64,000 bases of DNA from an uncultured Anaerolineae bacterium (GCA_937944445.1 CALDYP010000003.1:1-64000), one strand, 5' to 3'. Counted from the stretch's first letter, positions 18,267 to 27,839 are shown. The notes: generated from the letters alone by a model not told the origin. Translations and numbers: made by a program.

Positions 18267-19259
18267 CTACGATAACAGGAACGCAATCAGCGCTGCGTTG
18301 AACGGCTCAACGGTCTCTTCCATCGGCAGGTGGCCGACGCCGGCAAAATCGGCGCGCTGGACGTTGGCGAGAGCGCCCTCCATCGCGTCAGCGAGGCGGG
18401 GCGACACCCACGTATCTTGATCCCCCCACATGAGCAGCACCTCCACGTCTTGGGTGGCCGCGGCGAGGTCGTCGAGCGTGATGGGCGATGTTTCCTGCGC
18501 CTGCACGTAGGCGAGGAAGCCGACAGGCGCATCTTGAATCTTGAGGATGCGCGCGTAGCCCGCGGCCACCTCTGGCGTGACCATGTTCGGGTCAGCGTAG
18601 GCCGTGCGGATGGTGTTGACGAAGAACTGCTCCGTGACGAGCACGCGCAGCAAGCTCGGCGCGAGCGGTGAGCGTGGATCGATGCTGTTCAAGAGCGACA
18701 GCGCGCCCGACGCGCCGCTGGTGGCCTGCTCGTCGCCGTCGGCGGGGCGCATCGCCTCGAACACGCCGCCCGCGACGAACACCAGCCGATTGACCTTGTC
18801 GGGGTGGCGAACGGCAAATTGAGCGGTCACTGCGCCGCCCATGCTGTGGCCGACGATGTCCGCGCGCGGGATGCCTACGACGTCCATGAAGCCCGCTACG
18901 ATGTCCGCCATGCCAGAGCGCGAGTAGTCGATGTCGGGGTTTTTGTCGGACAGGCCGAACGGCGGCAGGTCGAGCGCGACCGCGTAAAAGCCGGCCTCGG
19001 CCAGCGCGGGCAGCGTGTCGCGCCATGTGAAAGTGGAGCCGCCGAAGCCGTGGATGAGGATCACGGGCGGGTTGGCGGGGTCGCCTTGAGCGCGGTAGTA
19101 GACGCTGATCCCGTTCACATCAGCGAATTGGCCGTCAGGGTCGGCCAGCTCTTGGGGGGTCTGGAACTCTTGGGCGTTGGCGGCGATCACCAAGCCAACA
19201 AAGCCGACCACCAAAATCAGGGGGATTGACAAGATGACGAGGGCAATTTTGCGTTTCAT
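18267..19259 (-). CDS. Membrane-anchored alpha/beta hydrolase
   Basis: 330 aa. N-terminal signal anchor (about 4-27). The hydrolase fold follows: VILIHGFGGSTFTW, nucleophile Ser in GHSMGG, acid in MWGDQDTWV, His in GVGHLPMEE. The substrate is not predictable. It starts 3 bp after the photolyase stop, so it is the likely end of the SRPBCC-crtD-phr operon. Confidence 0.82.
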   Translation of the reverse strand: MKRKIALVILSIPLILVVGFVGLVIAANAQEFQTPQELADPDGQFADVNGISVYYRAQGDPANPPVILIHGFGGSTFTWRDTLPALAEAGFYAVALDLPPFGLSDKNPDIDYSRSGMADIVAGFMDVVGIPRADIVGHSMGGAVTAQFAVRHPDKVNRLVFVAGGVFEAMRPADGDEQATSGASGALSLLNSIDPRSPLAPSLLRVLVTEQFFVNTIRTAYADPNMVTPEVAAGYARILKIQDAPVGFLAYVQAQETSPITLDDLAAATQDVEVLLMWGDQDTWVSPRLADAMEGALANVQRADFAGVGHLPMEETVEPFNAALIAFLLS

Positions 19260-19262
19260 GGG

Positions 19263-20693
19263 TTAGGAATCTACTTTCTCTCCGCGAGCTTGTTTGAACG
19301 CGCGCAAGGTGCGTTCGCGCGCTGCCCCATGATCGACAATTGGCGGCGGATAGTCAACAGGCGGCTGTGGGGCTTCCCACGGCTTATGGATGAACTTGTC
19401 GGGCACGCTGGCCAGCTCAGGGATCCAATGGCGCAGGTAGGCGGGAGTGGCGAACTTCTCGGATTGGTTGATCGGGTTGAAGATGCGGAAGTAGGGCTGC
19501 GCGTCTGTGCCTGTGCCAGCTGACCACTGCCAGCCGCCGTTGTTGCTGGCGGGGTCGCCGTCGATCAAGTGGCGCATGAAGTGGCGGTCGCCCTCCAGCC
19601 AGTGGATGAGCAGGTGCTTGGTCAAGAAGCTGGCGACGATCATCCGCGCGCGGTTGGGCATCCAGCCGATGGCTTTGAGCTGGCGCATGGGCGCGTCCAC
19701 GATGGGGTAGCCGGTCAGTCCGTCTTGCCACGCTTGCAGCTCGTCGGGCGCGTGCCGCCAGTCGAGGCTGAGATAGGTGTCGGCAAAGTCGCGCGTCAGC
19801 ACGTGGGGGAAGGCGACGAGGATATGCGCGTAGAAGTCGCGCCAGATCAGTTCGCTCACCCACGTGCGGATCGAATCGCGGTAGGCGGCGCTGGGGGTAC
19901 TGCTCCATGCGTCACGGGCGGCTTCGTAGCACACGCGGGGCGAGATCAGCCCGAAGCGCAGATAGGGCGACAGGTAAGACGTGCTGCGCGGCGCGCCTTG
20001 AGCGTAGGGGTTGATCGGTAGGTCGTTGCGCGTCTCGCTGTACTGCTTGACGCCCTGCGCCATGAACGCCTCCAAGAGCGCCCGCGCGGCCTGCTCAGAT
20101 GCCTCTGGCACGTCAATCGTCGGGCTGAAGCCGAGGTCTGACAAGGTGGGCAGCCCTTGAGAGGCGAGGCCTTCCCCGCTGTGGAAGGTCTGATGGGTGA
20201 AGGTTGTGTGCTGGCTGGCGGGTTTGGTCTGTTTTTCCCAGTTGTTCTTGAACGGGGTGTAGACCGTGTACGGCCTGCCGTCGCCGGTGCGGACGCTGCC
20301 CGGCGGCATCAGCAGCGCGTCCTCGTAGGCGTGGACGGGGATCGGCAGCGCTTGTTGAGCTTGCGCGTCGCGCTCGCGGGCGTAGGGCGTGTAATCGACG
20401 TTGAAGTAAAGCGCGGCGGCGTTGGTCTCGGTGATGACCGCTTGCAGCACCTCCAGCGGCCTGCCCATGCGGACGATGAGGCGGCTGCCGTGCTGGCGCA
20501 AGTTGGCATCCAACGCGGCCAGCGCCTTGAGCATGAAGGCCATGCGCGGCGCACCGGCGCGCTGGCTTTTGTAGACGCGCTCATCGAAGATGAACAGCGG
20601 GATAACTGGCTGGCCGCTCTGGGCAGCGTGGTGCAGGGCAGTGTTGTCCGTCAGGCGCAGGTCGCGGCGGAACCAGTGGATGACGGGGTGCAT
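19263..20693 (-). CDS. phrB: Class I CPD photolyase / cryptochrome family
   Basis: 476 aa. Uses blue light and FADH- to split cyclobutane pyrimidine dimers. The N-terminal antenna domain begins HWFRRDLRLTDN. The FAD domain has TGYPIVDAPMRQL, then GWMPNRARMIVASFL, then DGDPASNNGGWQW and FRIFNP, all typical of bacterial photolyases. The start shares one base with the crtD-like stop (TGATG). Coexpression with carotenoid genes fits a common photoprotection programme. Confidence 0.94.
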   Translation of the reverse strand: MHPVIHWFRRDLRLTDNTALHHAAQSGQPVIPLFIFDERVYKSQRAGAPRMAFMLKALAALDANLRQHGSRLIVRMGRPLEVLQAVITETNAAALYFNVDYTPYARERDAQAQQALPIPVHAYEDALLMPPGSVRTGDGRPYTVYTPFKNNWEKQTKPASQHTTFTHQTFHSGEGLASQGLPTLSDLGFSPTIDVPEASEQAARALLEAFMAQGVKQYSETRNDLPINPYAQGAPRSTSYLSPYLRFGLISPRVCYEAARDAWSSTPSAAYRDSIRTWVSELIWRDFYAHILVAFPHVLTRDFADTYLSLDWRHAPDELQAWQDGLTGYPIVDAPMRQLKAIGWMPNRARMIVASFLTKHLLIHWLEGDRHFMRHLIDGDPASNNGGWQWSAGTGTDAQPYFRIFNPINQSEKFATPAYLRHWIPELASVPDKFIHKPWEAPQPPVDYPPPIVDHGAARERTLRAFKQARGEKVDS

Positions 20694-22228
20694 CAGCGAG
20701 ACGCTCCTTGCGCTGGAATTGAATAAGTGCGCGGCGCGGTCAGCGGCAGGTGGCGTTGAACGTCCGCTGCCACGCGCAGCGCGCCGAGTGAGACGCCCGC
20801 TGTCGATTGGCCGGGGAAGATGCTGTCGCCGACCAGCCGCAAGTTGGGGATGCCAGTGCGCGGCCCGCGCGCCGTGAAGAGCGACCGCTGCGGGAAGCCG
20901 CCGACCATCCCCTGTGGCCGCAGCGTGTAGAACTCATAGGTGAGCGGGCTGCCGGGCAAGGTGAGCGCGACGCTGCGTTTGAAGCCCGCAATGTGCCGAT
21001 CTACAAGGTCGATCATGCGCTCCGCATAGGCCTCTTTGCGCTCGTAGTAGGCCGTTTTGTCGCGTTGGAAGGCGTCCCACCAGTCTTGAACGCGCGTGTG
21101 GGTGCTGATGGTCACAGCTCGGTGGCCTTGTGGGGCGCGGGTGGTGTCCCATGTGGGCGACATCGAGACGAACACGGTGCGCCCCTCGCCCATCGGCCCG
21201 TCGACGCTTTCGATCATCTGATGGTGGTCGGGCAGGCCGGCGGGCAGATCGTCCGCGCGCAGGCCGAGGTGGAGGACGAACGCGCCCTGTGTGGCGTCGC
21301 GGCGCTGCACCTCGCGCTTGAGGTCGTTCGGTGCGGCCTCGCCCAGAAGCTGCTCCAGCGCCCACGGGGTGTTGTTCAGCACGACGAAATCGGCGGGCAG
21401 GAACGTCTCAGTTGGGACGCGGCGGCTGGTCTTGTAGTAAACGCCTGTGGCGCGCCCCCCTTCAACGGCGATGCGCGTCACGAAGCGGCGGTAGTGCACC
21501 TGCCCGCCGAGCACGGTCAGCGTCTTGACGAGCGTCTCAGCGATGCCGCCGATGCCGCCTTCCACGTGGTAAACGCCCTGCCGACTCAGGTCGAGCGCGG
21601 TAGCGCCATAGAGGGCGTAGACGTGGTCGGTGGTGGTCTGCGCGCTGATGAGCAGTGAGGCGTCTAAGAAGCGTTTGAACGCCGCATCGCCCGCTAGCTT
21701 GTGCAAGCTCAGCCACTGGCGCACGCTCATGAACGCGAATGGCGCTAGCAGCAGATCGCGCGGGAAGTTCATTAGGCCGACCTTTGCTAGCTGCATCAGC
21801 TCAGCAAGGTCACGCGGCGGCCACGGCAGCCCCTGCGCCGACATGCGCCACGCGATGGCGGCCACCGCCGACTGCTGCCGCCAAAAGCGCTCAGACTGAG
21901 GGAAAGCCGTCAGCACGTCGTGATGGTCTAGGGTGAGGCCGACGCTGCGATCAGGCAAGTGGACGACCCACGCGGGGTCATGCAGCTTGACCGGCCAATG
22001 AATGCCCAAACGCTCACCGACGACGGCATGCGGCCCGTTCTCTTGAAAGCCACCGGCGACCGTTGCGCCTGATTCGAAGCGGTAGCCCTTGTGGGTGAAG
22101 GTGCTGGCGCTGCCGCCGGGGTAGGTCTGCGCTTCCAGCACGTCGACGGTGTAACCGGCCTGCGCGAGCAGCGCGGCCAGCGTCAGGCCGCCGACGCCTG
22201 CGCCGATGACGACGACTCGCTGGCTCAT
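20693..22228 (-). CDS. CrtD/CrtH-like carotenoid desaturase or isomerase
   Basis: 511 aa. FAD motif VVVIGAGVGGLTLAALL at the N terminus, then EAQTYPGGSASTF. The C-terminal segment LVGDSIFPGQSTAGVSLGAL is typical of cyanobacterial-type CrtD (3',4'-desaturase) and CrtH/CrtISO proteins rather than CrtI. In a CruF-containing genome a 3',4'-desaturase is expected, so CrtD is the favoured reading. ATG 22228 overlaps the SRPBCC stop by 4 bp; the longer frame upstream is not needed. Confidence 0.8.
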   Translation of the reverse strand: MSQRVVVIGAGVGGLTLAALLAQAGYTVDVLEAQTYPGGSASTFTHKGYRFESGATVAGGFQENGPHAVVGERLGIHWPVKLHDPAWVVHLPDRSVGLTLDHHDVLTAFPQSERFWRQQSAVAAIAWRMSAQGLPWPPRDLAELMQLAKVGLMNFPRDLLLAPFAFMSVRQWLSLHKLAGDAAFKRFLDASLLISAQTTTDHVYALYGATALDLSRQGVYHVEGGIGGIAETLVKTLTVLGGQVHYRRFVTRIAVEGGRATGVYYKTSRRVPTETFLPADFVVLNNTPWALEQLLGEAAPNDLKREVQRRDATQGAFVLHLGLRADDLPAGLPDHHQMIESVDGPMGEGRTVFVSMSPTWDTTRAPQGHRAVTISTHTRVQDWWDAFQRDKTAYYERKEAYAERMIDLVDRHIAGFKRSVALTLPGSPLTYEFYTLRPQGMVGGFPQRSLFTARGPRTGIPNLRLVGDSIFPGQSTAGVSLGALRVAADVQRHLPLTAPRTYSIPAQGASR

Positions 22229-22710
22229 GCGGCCTCCTTCTTCATGCGGTTGAGCATCCAGCGCGTTTTGAGGTGGCGATAGAAGAACAGCAGGCGCAGC
22301 GGCAGGCCGTCGAACATCAACCACGTGAGCCACCCTTTGGGGCCGGGCGGATGCGCCAGCGTCACGCGGTCGGTCAGGCGCACGCCGTTCGCTTCTTGGG
22401 TGAAGAGGTGTTCGTGCCGCCAGTAGGCCAGCGGCCCGCGCACCATCACATCGGCGAAGCTGGTCGCGGTCGGGCCGGGTTCGTGGCGCGCCAGCCAGCG
22501 GAACGGGATCGGCCCAAACCAGAGGGTGAACTCTAGCTCGCCGTCGCTCAGTGAGGTGCGCGTGTCGCGGTGGGTTTGCACGAAAATCGGCGGGGGGGTG
22601 AGCGCCGCGGGGCCGCCCTCTTGATGCAGACGGATCATATGCTCCATCGTGGTAGCGAAAACGCTGCTCTTCTCGAATACGCGAGTGGCCGCGTGAGTGG
22701 TTGAGGTCAT
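22225..22710 (-). CDS. SRPBCC/START-like ligand-binding protein
   Basis: 161 aa. The FEKSSVFATT start, WFGPIPFRWLARHE, MVRGPLAYWRHEHLF and VRLTDRVTLAHP pattern fits the SRPBCC superfamily, whose deep pocket holds hydrophobic ligands. It overlaps the crtD-like gene by 4 bp and leads that operon. A carotenoid- or polyketide-like ligand is inferred from context only. Confidence 0.75.
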   Translation of the reverse strand: MTSTTHAATRVFEKSSVFATTMEHMIRLHQEGGPAALTPPPIFVQTHRDTRTSLSDGELEFTLWFGPIPFRWLARHEPGPTATSFADVMVRGPLAYWRHEHLFTQEANGVRLTDRVTLAHPPGPKGWLTWLMFDGLPLRLLFFYRHLKTRWMLNRMKKEAA

Positions 22711-22796
22711 TCGTCAGTCCTTGTCAATCCAACATCTTTTATTATGTTCAAAAACGACTAAAACCCGATAATGCAACTCTAAGCGCTTGGTGAGTG

Positions 22797-22805
22797 TGCT
22801 ATACT
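22797..22805 (+). promoter_or_regulatory. Extended -10 promoter before purB
   Basis: TG-C-TATACT at 22797-22805 is an extended -10 element about 39 nt before the purB start. The -35 region is weak, as usual for this class. Confidence 0.45.
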
Positions 22806-22844
22806 GGCGAGCCGATATTGGCTTGCAGCGTTAACGAGGTGAGG

Positions 22845-24260
22845 ATGTCCGACGGCTTCAATCACGAGGTGTTTTTAAGCCCGTTCACGTGGCGCTATGG
22901 CAGTGATGAGATGCGGCGGCTGTGGTCGCTGGCGCACACGCGGCGGCTGTGGCGGCGGATTTGGGTGGCGCTGGCACGGGTGCAGAGGCAAGCGGGACTC
23001 GTGACGGCGGAGCAGGTAGCCGATCTGGAGGCGCACCAAGATCAGATCGACATCGAGCGGGCGCTGACGCTGGAGGAAGACCTCAAGCACGACTTGATGG
23101 CCGAGGTGCACACCTATGCCGAACAGGCCAAGATCGGCGGGGCGATCATCCACTTGGGCGCAACGAGCATGGACGTCGAGGACAACGCGGACGCGCTGCG
23201 GCTGCGCGAGTGTTTGACGCTGACGGCGCAGCGCGTGGCCGATGTGCTGCTGGCGCTGGCCGAGCGCATCGAGCAGGAGGCGGGCACGGTCTGCATGGCC
23301 TTCACCCACTTGCAACCCGCCGAGCCGACCACGATCGGCTATCGCTTGGCGTTCACCGCGCAGGACTTTCTCGCGGATTATGAGCGATTGCGCCAGTTGG
23401 CGGCGTCCGTCAAGGGCAAGGGGTTCAAAGGGGCAGTGGGCACGTCGGCTTCCTATCATGAACTGCTGCGCGGCACGAACCTCTCTACGCGCGAGTTTGA
23501 GGCGGCGCTGATGGGCGCGCTGGGACTGGAGGCGTTTGAGGTCACCCATCAGACGTACCCGCGCCGCCAAGATTGGGACATCCTCAACGCGCTGGCGGGC
23601 GTGGCGATGACGGCCTACAAGTTCGCGTTCGACCTGCGCCTGCTGCAATCGCCGCCGATTGGCGAGTGGCGCGAGCCGTTCGGCAGCCGTCAGATCGGCT
23701 CCTCGGCGATGCCCTTCAAGCGCAACCCGATCCACGCGGAGAACGTCGACAGCCTCGCGCGCTACGTGGCCGCGCTGCCGCAGATCGCGTGGGAGAACGC
23801 TGCCCATCACCTGCTGGAGCGCACGTTGGACGACAGCGGCAACCGCCGCGTCATCCTGCCGGAGGCGTTCCTCGCAGTGGACGAGATCCTGCTGCGGACG
23901 CTGCGGCTGGTGCGCGGGCTTCAGATCGAACGCGCCGCCGTGGAAAGGAACCTGCGGCAATACGGTGTGTTCGCGGCGACGGAGCGTGTGCTGATGGAGG
24001 CGGCGCGGCGCGGTGGCAACCGTCAGGCCCTGCACGAGATCATCCGCCAGCACAGCTTGACTGCGTGGGCCGCCGTGCAGTCTGACCAGCCCAACCCGCT
24101 AGCTGATTTGATCGCACAGGATGAGCACATCCGCGCCTACTTGAGCGCGGAAGAGGCGCAGGCTCTGTTGGATGCGTCGGCGCACGTCGGGGATGCGCCA
24201 GCGCGCGCCCGTGCGCTGGCGGAGCGCATCCGCGCGGCTATTGCCCTCGCGCCTCGTTGA
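22845..24260 (+). CDS. purB: Adenylosuccinate lyase
   Basis: 471 aa. Fumarase/aspartase superfamily enzyme cleaving SAICAR and adenylosuccinate in purine synthesis. Signature SSAMPFKRNPIHAENV carries the flexible catalytic loop; IHLGATSMDVEDN and FTHLQPAEPTT are the other active-site motifs. ATG 22845 directly follows GAGGTGAGG, better supported than the upstream ATG 22794. Its 3' end overlaps pyrF by 23 bp on the opposite strand. Confidence 0.94.
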   Translation: MSDGFNHEVFLSPFTWRYGSDEMRRLWSLAHTRRLWRRIWVALARVQRQAGLVTAEQVADLEAHQDQIDIERALTLEEDLKHDLMAEVHTYAEQAKIGGAIIHLGATSMDVEDNADALRLRECLTLTAQRVADVLLALAERIEQEAGTVCMAFTHLQPAEPTTIGYRLAFTAQDFLADYERLRQLAASVKGKGFKGAVGTSASYHELLRGTNLSTREFEAALMGALGLEAFEVTHQTYPRRQDWDILNALAGVAMTAYKFAFDLRLLQSPPIGEWREPFGSRQIGSSAMPFKRNPIHAENVDSLARYVAALPQIAWENAAHHLLERTLDDSGNRRVILPEAFLAVDEILLRTLRLVRGLQIERAAVERNLRQYGVFAATERVLMEAARRGGNRQALHEIIRQHSLTAWAAVQSDQPNPLADLIAQDEHIRAYLSAEEAQALLDASAHVGDAPARARALAERIRAAIALAPR

Positions 24261-25017
24261 TGGCCATCTGGTAGCGCAGCGCGGCAGCGGCGGGCGCGCT
24301 GTGTTCGAGGATGCCGCGCCCGACGTTGAGCAGCAGGCCGCGCCTATCTGGCATGAGGGCGGCCTTGACGCTGGCGGCAAGGTCGCCACCTTGCGCCCCG
24401 ACGCCCGGGATCAGGAAGGGGATGTCAGGCGCGAGCACGCGCGCGGTGGCGATGTGCTGCGGCTCAGTTGCGCCCATCACCAGCATGCAGTTGTTGTGTC
24501 GGTTCCACGCTTGGGCGGCTTTGTGGGCGATGTGCTGCCAGAGGGGCGTGCTGTCCACCATCTGATCGAAGAAGTCCGCCGCGCCCGCGTTGGACGTGCG
24601 GCACAGCAGGATGCTCACCTTGTCGGCGCGCTCCAAAAACGGGGCGAGCGCGTCGTAGCCCATCAGCGGGTTGAGCGTCACTGCGTCCACGTTCAGACGG
24701 TCGAAGAAGGCGCGGGCGTACTGCTCGCTCGTGTGGCCGATGTCACCGCGCTTGGCGTCCGCGATGATGAAGACGTCGGGGTACGCTTTGTGTAGATAGG
24801 CGATGGTCAGTTCCAGCGCATCCCAGCCCACAGCGCCCGCCGACTCATAAAAAGCCGTGTTGAGCTTATAGGCGGCAGCGTAAGGGTGAGTGCTGTCGAT
24901 GATGCGGCGGTTGAACGCGAACGTATCGCCGGCGCTCGTGGTTTCAGCCGGGTCAAGGCCGACGCACAGCAGCGAATCGACGGCGTCGATCCGTTTGTTC
25001 AGCTTCGCTAGGCTCAT
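24238..25017 (-). CDS. pyrF: Orotidine 5'-phosphate decarboxylase
   Basis: 259 aa. Last step of UMP synthesis. The catalytic motif IIADAKRGDIGHTS is the Lys/Asp network of the longer 'type 2' PyrF subfamily; FLIPGVGAQGGD and LLNVGRGI bind phosphate. Overlaps pyrE by 4 bp and ends the pyr operon. Confidence 0.95.
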   Translation of the reverse strand: MSLAKLNKRIDAVDSLLCVGLDPAETTSAGDTFAFNRRIIDSTHPYAAAYKLNTAFYESAGAVGWDALELTIAYLHKAYPDVFIIADAKRGDIGHTSEQYARAFFDRLNVDAVTLNPLMGYDALAPFLERADKVSILLCRTSNAGAADFFDQMVDSTPLWQHIAHKAAQAWNRHNNCMLVMGATEPQHIATARVLAPDIPFLIPGVGAQGGDLAASVKAALMPDRRGLLLNVGRGILEHSAPAAAALRYQMAINEARGQ

Positions 25018-25658
25018 GATGTCAAGCCTTGTCGGGCTGCCCAGCCGTGAGGGTCGCGGAACCAGTCGCGCACTGCGGCGGCTTGTGACGCGCTGAGCGT
25101 TCCACGCGCGGCTGCTGCGTCCAAGATAGCGCTGAAGTGGGTCAGCGTGTGGAGCGTGACCCCGGCGGCAGCGAAGTCGTGAGCCGCCTCCTTGAAGCCA
25201 TACTGCACAATCGCTAGCACGCCGATCACCTCAGCGCCAGCAGCGCGCAGCGCGTCCACAGCGGCGAGGCTGCTGCCGCCCGTCGTCACCAAATCCTCAA
25301 TGAGCAGTACTCGTCGTCCCATGACCTCACCTCCTTCGATCAACTGTTGTTTGCCGTGGCCTTTGGCCTCTTTGCGCACGAACACCGAGGGCATGCGCAG
25401 CGCGTAACTCAACGCGGCGCTGTGCGGCACGCCGCCGACGGCCACGCCCGCGATCACCTCACAAGTTGGGAAACTAGCGCGCACGGCGTCGGCGAAGGCT
25501 TCGATCACGATGTGCCATGCCTCAGGGTAGAAGGGTAAGCGTCGGTTGTCGACGTAGACAGGCGACACAATCCCTGATTTGAAGGTGATGGGCTGCTCAG
25601 GTTGAAAGCCGACTGCGTCCACGCTCAGCAGGGCAGCGGCCACACGATCTTCAGGCAT
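25014..25658 (-). CDS. pyrE: Orotate phosphoribosyltransferase
   Basis: 214 aa. Converts orotate and PRPP to OMP. The PRPP-binding motif VLLIEDLVTTGGSS is intact, and the flexible-loop residues lie in RKEAKGHGKQQ. Overlaps pyrD by 8 bp and pyrF by 4 bp. Confidence 0.95.
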   Translation of the reverse strand: MPEDRVAAALLSVDAVGFQPEQPITFKSGIVSPVYVDNRRLPFYPEAWHIVIEAFADAVRASFPTCEVIAGVAVGGVPHSAALSYALRMPSVFVRKEAKGHGKQQLIEGGEVMGRRVLLIEDLVTTGGSSLAAVDALRAAGAEVIGVLAIVQYGFKEAAHDFAAAGVTLHTLTHFSAILDAAAARGTLSASQAAAVRDWFRDPHGWAARQGLTS

Positions 25659-26766
25659 AAGTCTCGCTTTCGATAGTTTGCAGCGCCAGCGGGCCGCGGT
25701 AGATCAACGCTGACCACACCTGAGCAGCGTAGATGCCCAACGCGCGGTAGGCTGCCCACTGTGCGCCGTCGAGGATGCCGCCGCAGGCGACCACGTCAAC
25801 AGGGGCGTTCATCTCGTAGCGCAGCCGTTGCAGCGCAGCAGCGGCTCGCAGGCTGTGTTGGAACAGCCGTTCCCCGCTGACGCCGGCGGTGGTGGAGCCG
25901 TCAGGGGTGGGCCTGCTGAGGGTGTTCGTGGCGACGATGGCTCGCGCGCCTGCCTCTGAAGCGGCGGCGATCAGCGCGCGGTACTGCGCACTGCTTAAAT
26001 CTGGGCTGACCTTGACCCACAACGGAATCGGCTGGCGGTGCTGCTGGATGAGCGCAATGAGCGACTGGCACAGGGTGCGCGTGAGCGCTTCCGTCTGATG
26101 GCCGATGGGGTCATCTTCGGTGTTGGGGCAGCTCAGGTTGAGCGTCAGCCATGCGGGGCGCAAGTGCGCGTCGAGGAACAAATCAGCCGCTTCGGTCAGC
26201 TCAGCCGCCTGCTGCTTGGGGTCGCTGACGTTCGGGGACACGGCGAGGTTGATTCCAAACACGGGCGGCAGATGTTCACGGCGCGCGCGCAGGAAGTAGG
26301 CCGCGGCGCGCGCCCCCGGGTTGCGCAGCCCGACACGATTTTGCAGCGAACGGTTGGGCACGTCGCGCCAGAGCACGGTTCCGCTGTTGCCCAGCCGCGG
26401 GTAGCGCGTGAACGAGCCGAACTCCACTTGGCCGACGAGCGTTGGCACGGCGCGCCAACCGGGGATGAGGTTGTGCCCGTGCTCCAGCGCGTGGAGCGCC
26501 TGCGCCTCCGACGCGAAGCCTTCCCCTTTGACGAAGCCCGCCGCAAGCATGAGCGGGAAGTTCAACGTTGTGCCGCCGATGGGCAGCGGGGCGTGCTGCG
26601 TGCTGAGCGCGTGCAGGCGTCGCAGCGCGGCGAGTATGCGCGGGTCATCGTCCCACATGGCGAGGCGGCGCAGCAGCGCCTGATGGGCAGCTTGGGGCGG
26701 CTGCCGAAACAGCAGCGGGCGCGCCAAGCTGTAACCGTTGGTGACCAGCCGTGCAATCGGGTTCAT
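25651..26766 (-). CDS. pyrD: Dihydroorotate dehydrogenase, divergent class 2-like
   Basis: 371 aa. FMN enzyme oxidising dihydroorotate to orotate. Length and an N-terminal helical extension (about 1-60) resemble the quinone-dependent class 2 enzymes. However, the catalytic loop reads LNLSCPNTEDDP with Cys213, the base found in class 1, where class 2 has Ser. The usual LAAGLDKNGE segment is altered to LAAGFVKGEG. VKVSPDL and IVATNT bind flavin/substrate as normal. The electron acceptor is therefore uncertain. Overlaps pyrC by 4 bp. Confidence 0.88.
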   Translation of the reverse strand: MNPIARLVTNGYSLARPLLFRQPPQAAHQALLRRLAMWDDDPRILAALRRLHALSTQHAPLPIGGTTLNFPLMLAAGFVKGEGFASEAQALHALEHGHNLIPGWRAVPTLVGQVEFGSFTRYPRLGNSGTVLWRDVPNRSLQNRVGLRNPGARAAAYFLRARREHLPPVFGINLAVSPNVSDPKQQAAELTEAADLFLDAHLRPAWLTLNLSCPNTEDDPIGHQTEALTRTLCQSLIALIQQHRQPIPLWVKVSPDLSSAQYRALIAAASEAGARAIVATNTLSRPTPDGSTTAGVSGERLFQHSLRAAAALQRLRYEMNAPVDVVACGGILDGAQWAAYRALGIYAAQVWSALIYRGPLALQTIESETYA

Positions 26767-27839
26767 GCGACCGCCTTGAACAAGTTCTGAGGTTGTGCAA
26801 GGGGGGTGACTGCCTCACCGTCGTAGACGCGCTGGCCGCGAATCCACGTGGCGACGACGCGCCCACGCACGCGCATCCCATCGAACGGCGACCAGCCGCA
26901 GGCGCTGTGCAGGCGGCGGCTGTCGAGGGTGTAGGCCGCGTCGAGGTCAACTAGTGTGTACGTGTCGGGTGGGCAGGCGACGCCCCAAATGCGCCGGACG
27001 TTGGCGCTGAGCATGGCCGCGGCCCGCTCTAACGGGATCGCCCGCTCGTGGACGGCAGTCAGCATCAGCGGCAGGTTCGTCTCAAGGCCGGGGACGCCGT
27101 AGGGGGGACGGTCGCTCTCTTTTTCGGCGCGGGTGTGCGGAGCGTGGTCGCTCTCGATGACGTCTACTACACCGTCAGTGATGGCCTGCCACAGCGCGTC
27201 ACGGTCAGCGGGCGTCTTGAGCGTGGGCTTCATCAGGCCAAAGCCCTTCAACGCGGCTTCGTCGTGCTGCGTCAGATAAAGGTGATGCGGGCAGACCCCC
27301 AGCGTGACGGGCAGCCCTTCCTCTTTGGCGGCGCGCAGGTGCGCCACTTCGCGCGCGGTGCTGATGTGCAGGAAGTGGGTGGGCTTGCGCGTCTCGCGCA
27401 CGAGGGTGAGCAGATCAAGAATGGTGTCCTCTTCAGCGTGGACGGCAATCGGGCGATGCGCAGGCCAGCGTTGGTAGAAGCGGCGGCGCAGGTCTTGATC
27501 TTCGATGAGCAGGTTGCCAGTCGTGGCGTTGTTGAAGATCTTCAGCCCGCAGGCGTCATCGGCGAGCTGTGCGACGGCCGCGGAGTTGTCGACTTGTGAT
27601 GCGCCGAGGTAGACGCCGTAATCGCAGGCGGCGGTGGCGGCGAGGCGCTCTAGTTTGAGTGCAAGGCTGGCCGCGTCCACGGTGTTGGGGGGGGTGTTGG
27701 GCATGTCGAACACCGCCCAGTAGCCGCCCGCGACGGCGGCGCGTGTCTCGCTGGCAAAGGTCGCTTTGTGCGCCCAGTCCAGATCGCGCAGGTGGGTGTG
27801 CGGGTCGATCATGCCGTCGATGCGCACTAGCTCAGACAT
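26763..27839 (-). CDS. pyrC: Dihydroorotase
   Basis: 358 aa. Metal-dependent cyclisation of carbamoyl-aspartate. DPHTHLRD gives the HxH metal site, FDMPNT the family signature, FLHIST the next metal His, and VIESDHAPH the catalytic Asp. ATG 27839 gives an 8-bp overlap with pyrB like others in this operon; GTG 27845 would also be in frame. Confidence 0.92.
   Translation of the reverse strand: MSELVRIDGMIDPHTHLRDLDWAHKATFASETRAAVAGGYWAVFDMPNTPPNTVDAASLALKLERLAATAACDYGVYLGASQVDNSAAVAQLADDACGLKIFNNATTGNLLIEDQDLRRRFYQRWPAHRPIAVHAEEDTILDLLTLVRETRKPTHFLHISTAREVAHLRAAKEEGLPVTLGVCPHHLYLTQHDEAALKGFGLMKPTLKTPADRDALWQAITDGVVDVIESDHAPHTRAEKESDRPPYGVPGLETNLPLMLTAVHERAIPLERAAAMLSANVRRIWGVACPPDTYTLVDLDAAYTLDSRRLHSACGWSPFDGMRVRGRVVATWIRGQRVYDGEAVTPLAQPQNLFKAVA

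Noticed and set aside
22875-24053. 392-codon minus-strand ORF opposite purB
   Set aside because: Antisense shadow of purB with Arg/Leu-rich composition and no domain.
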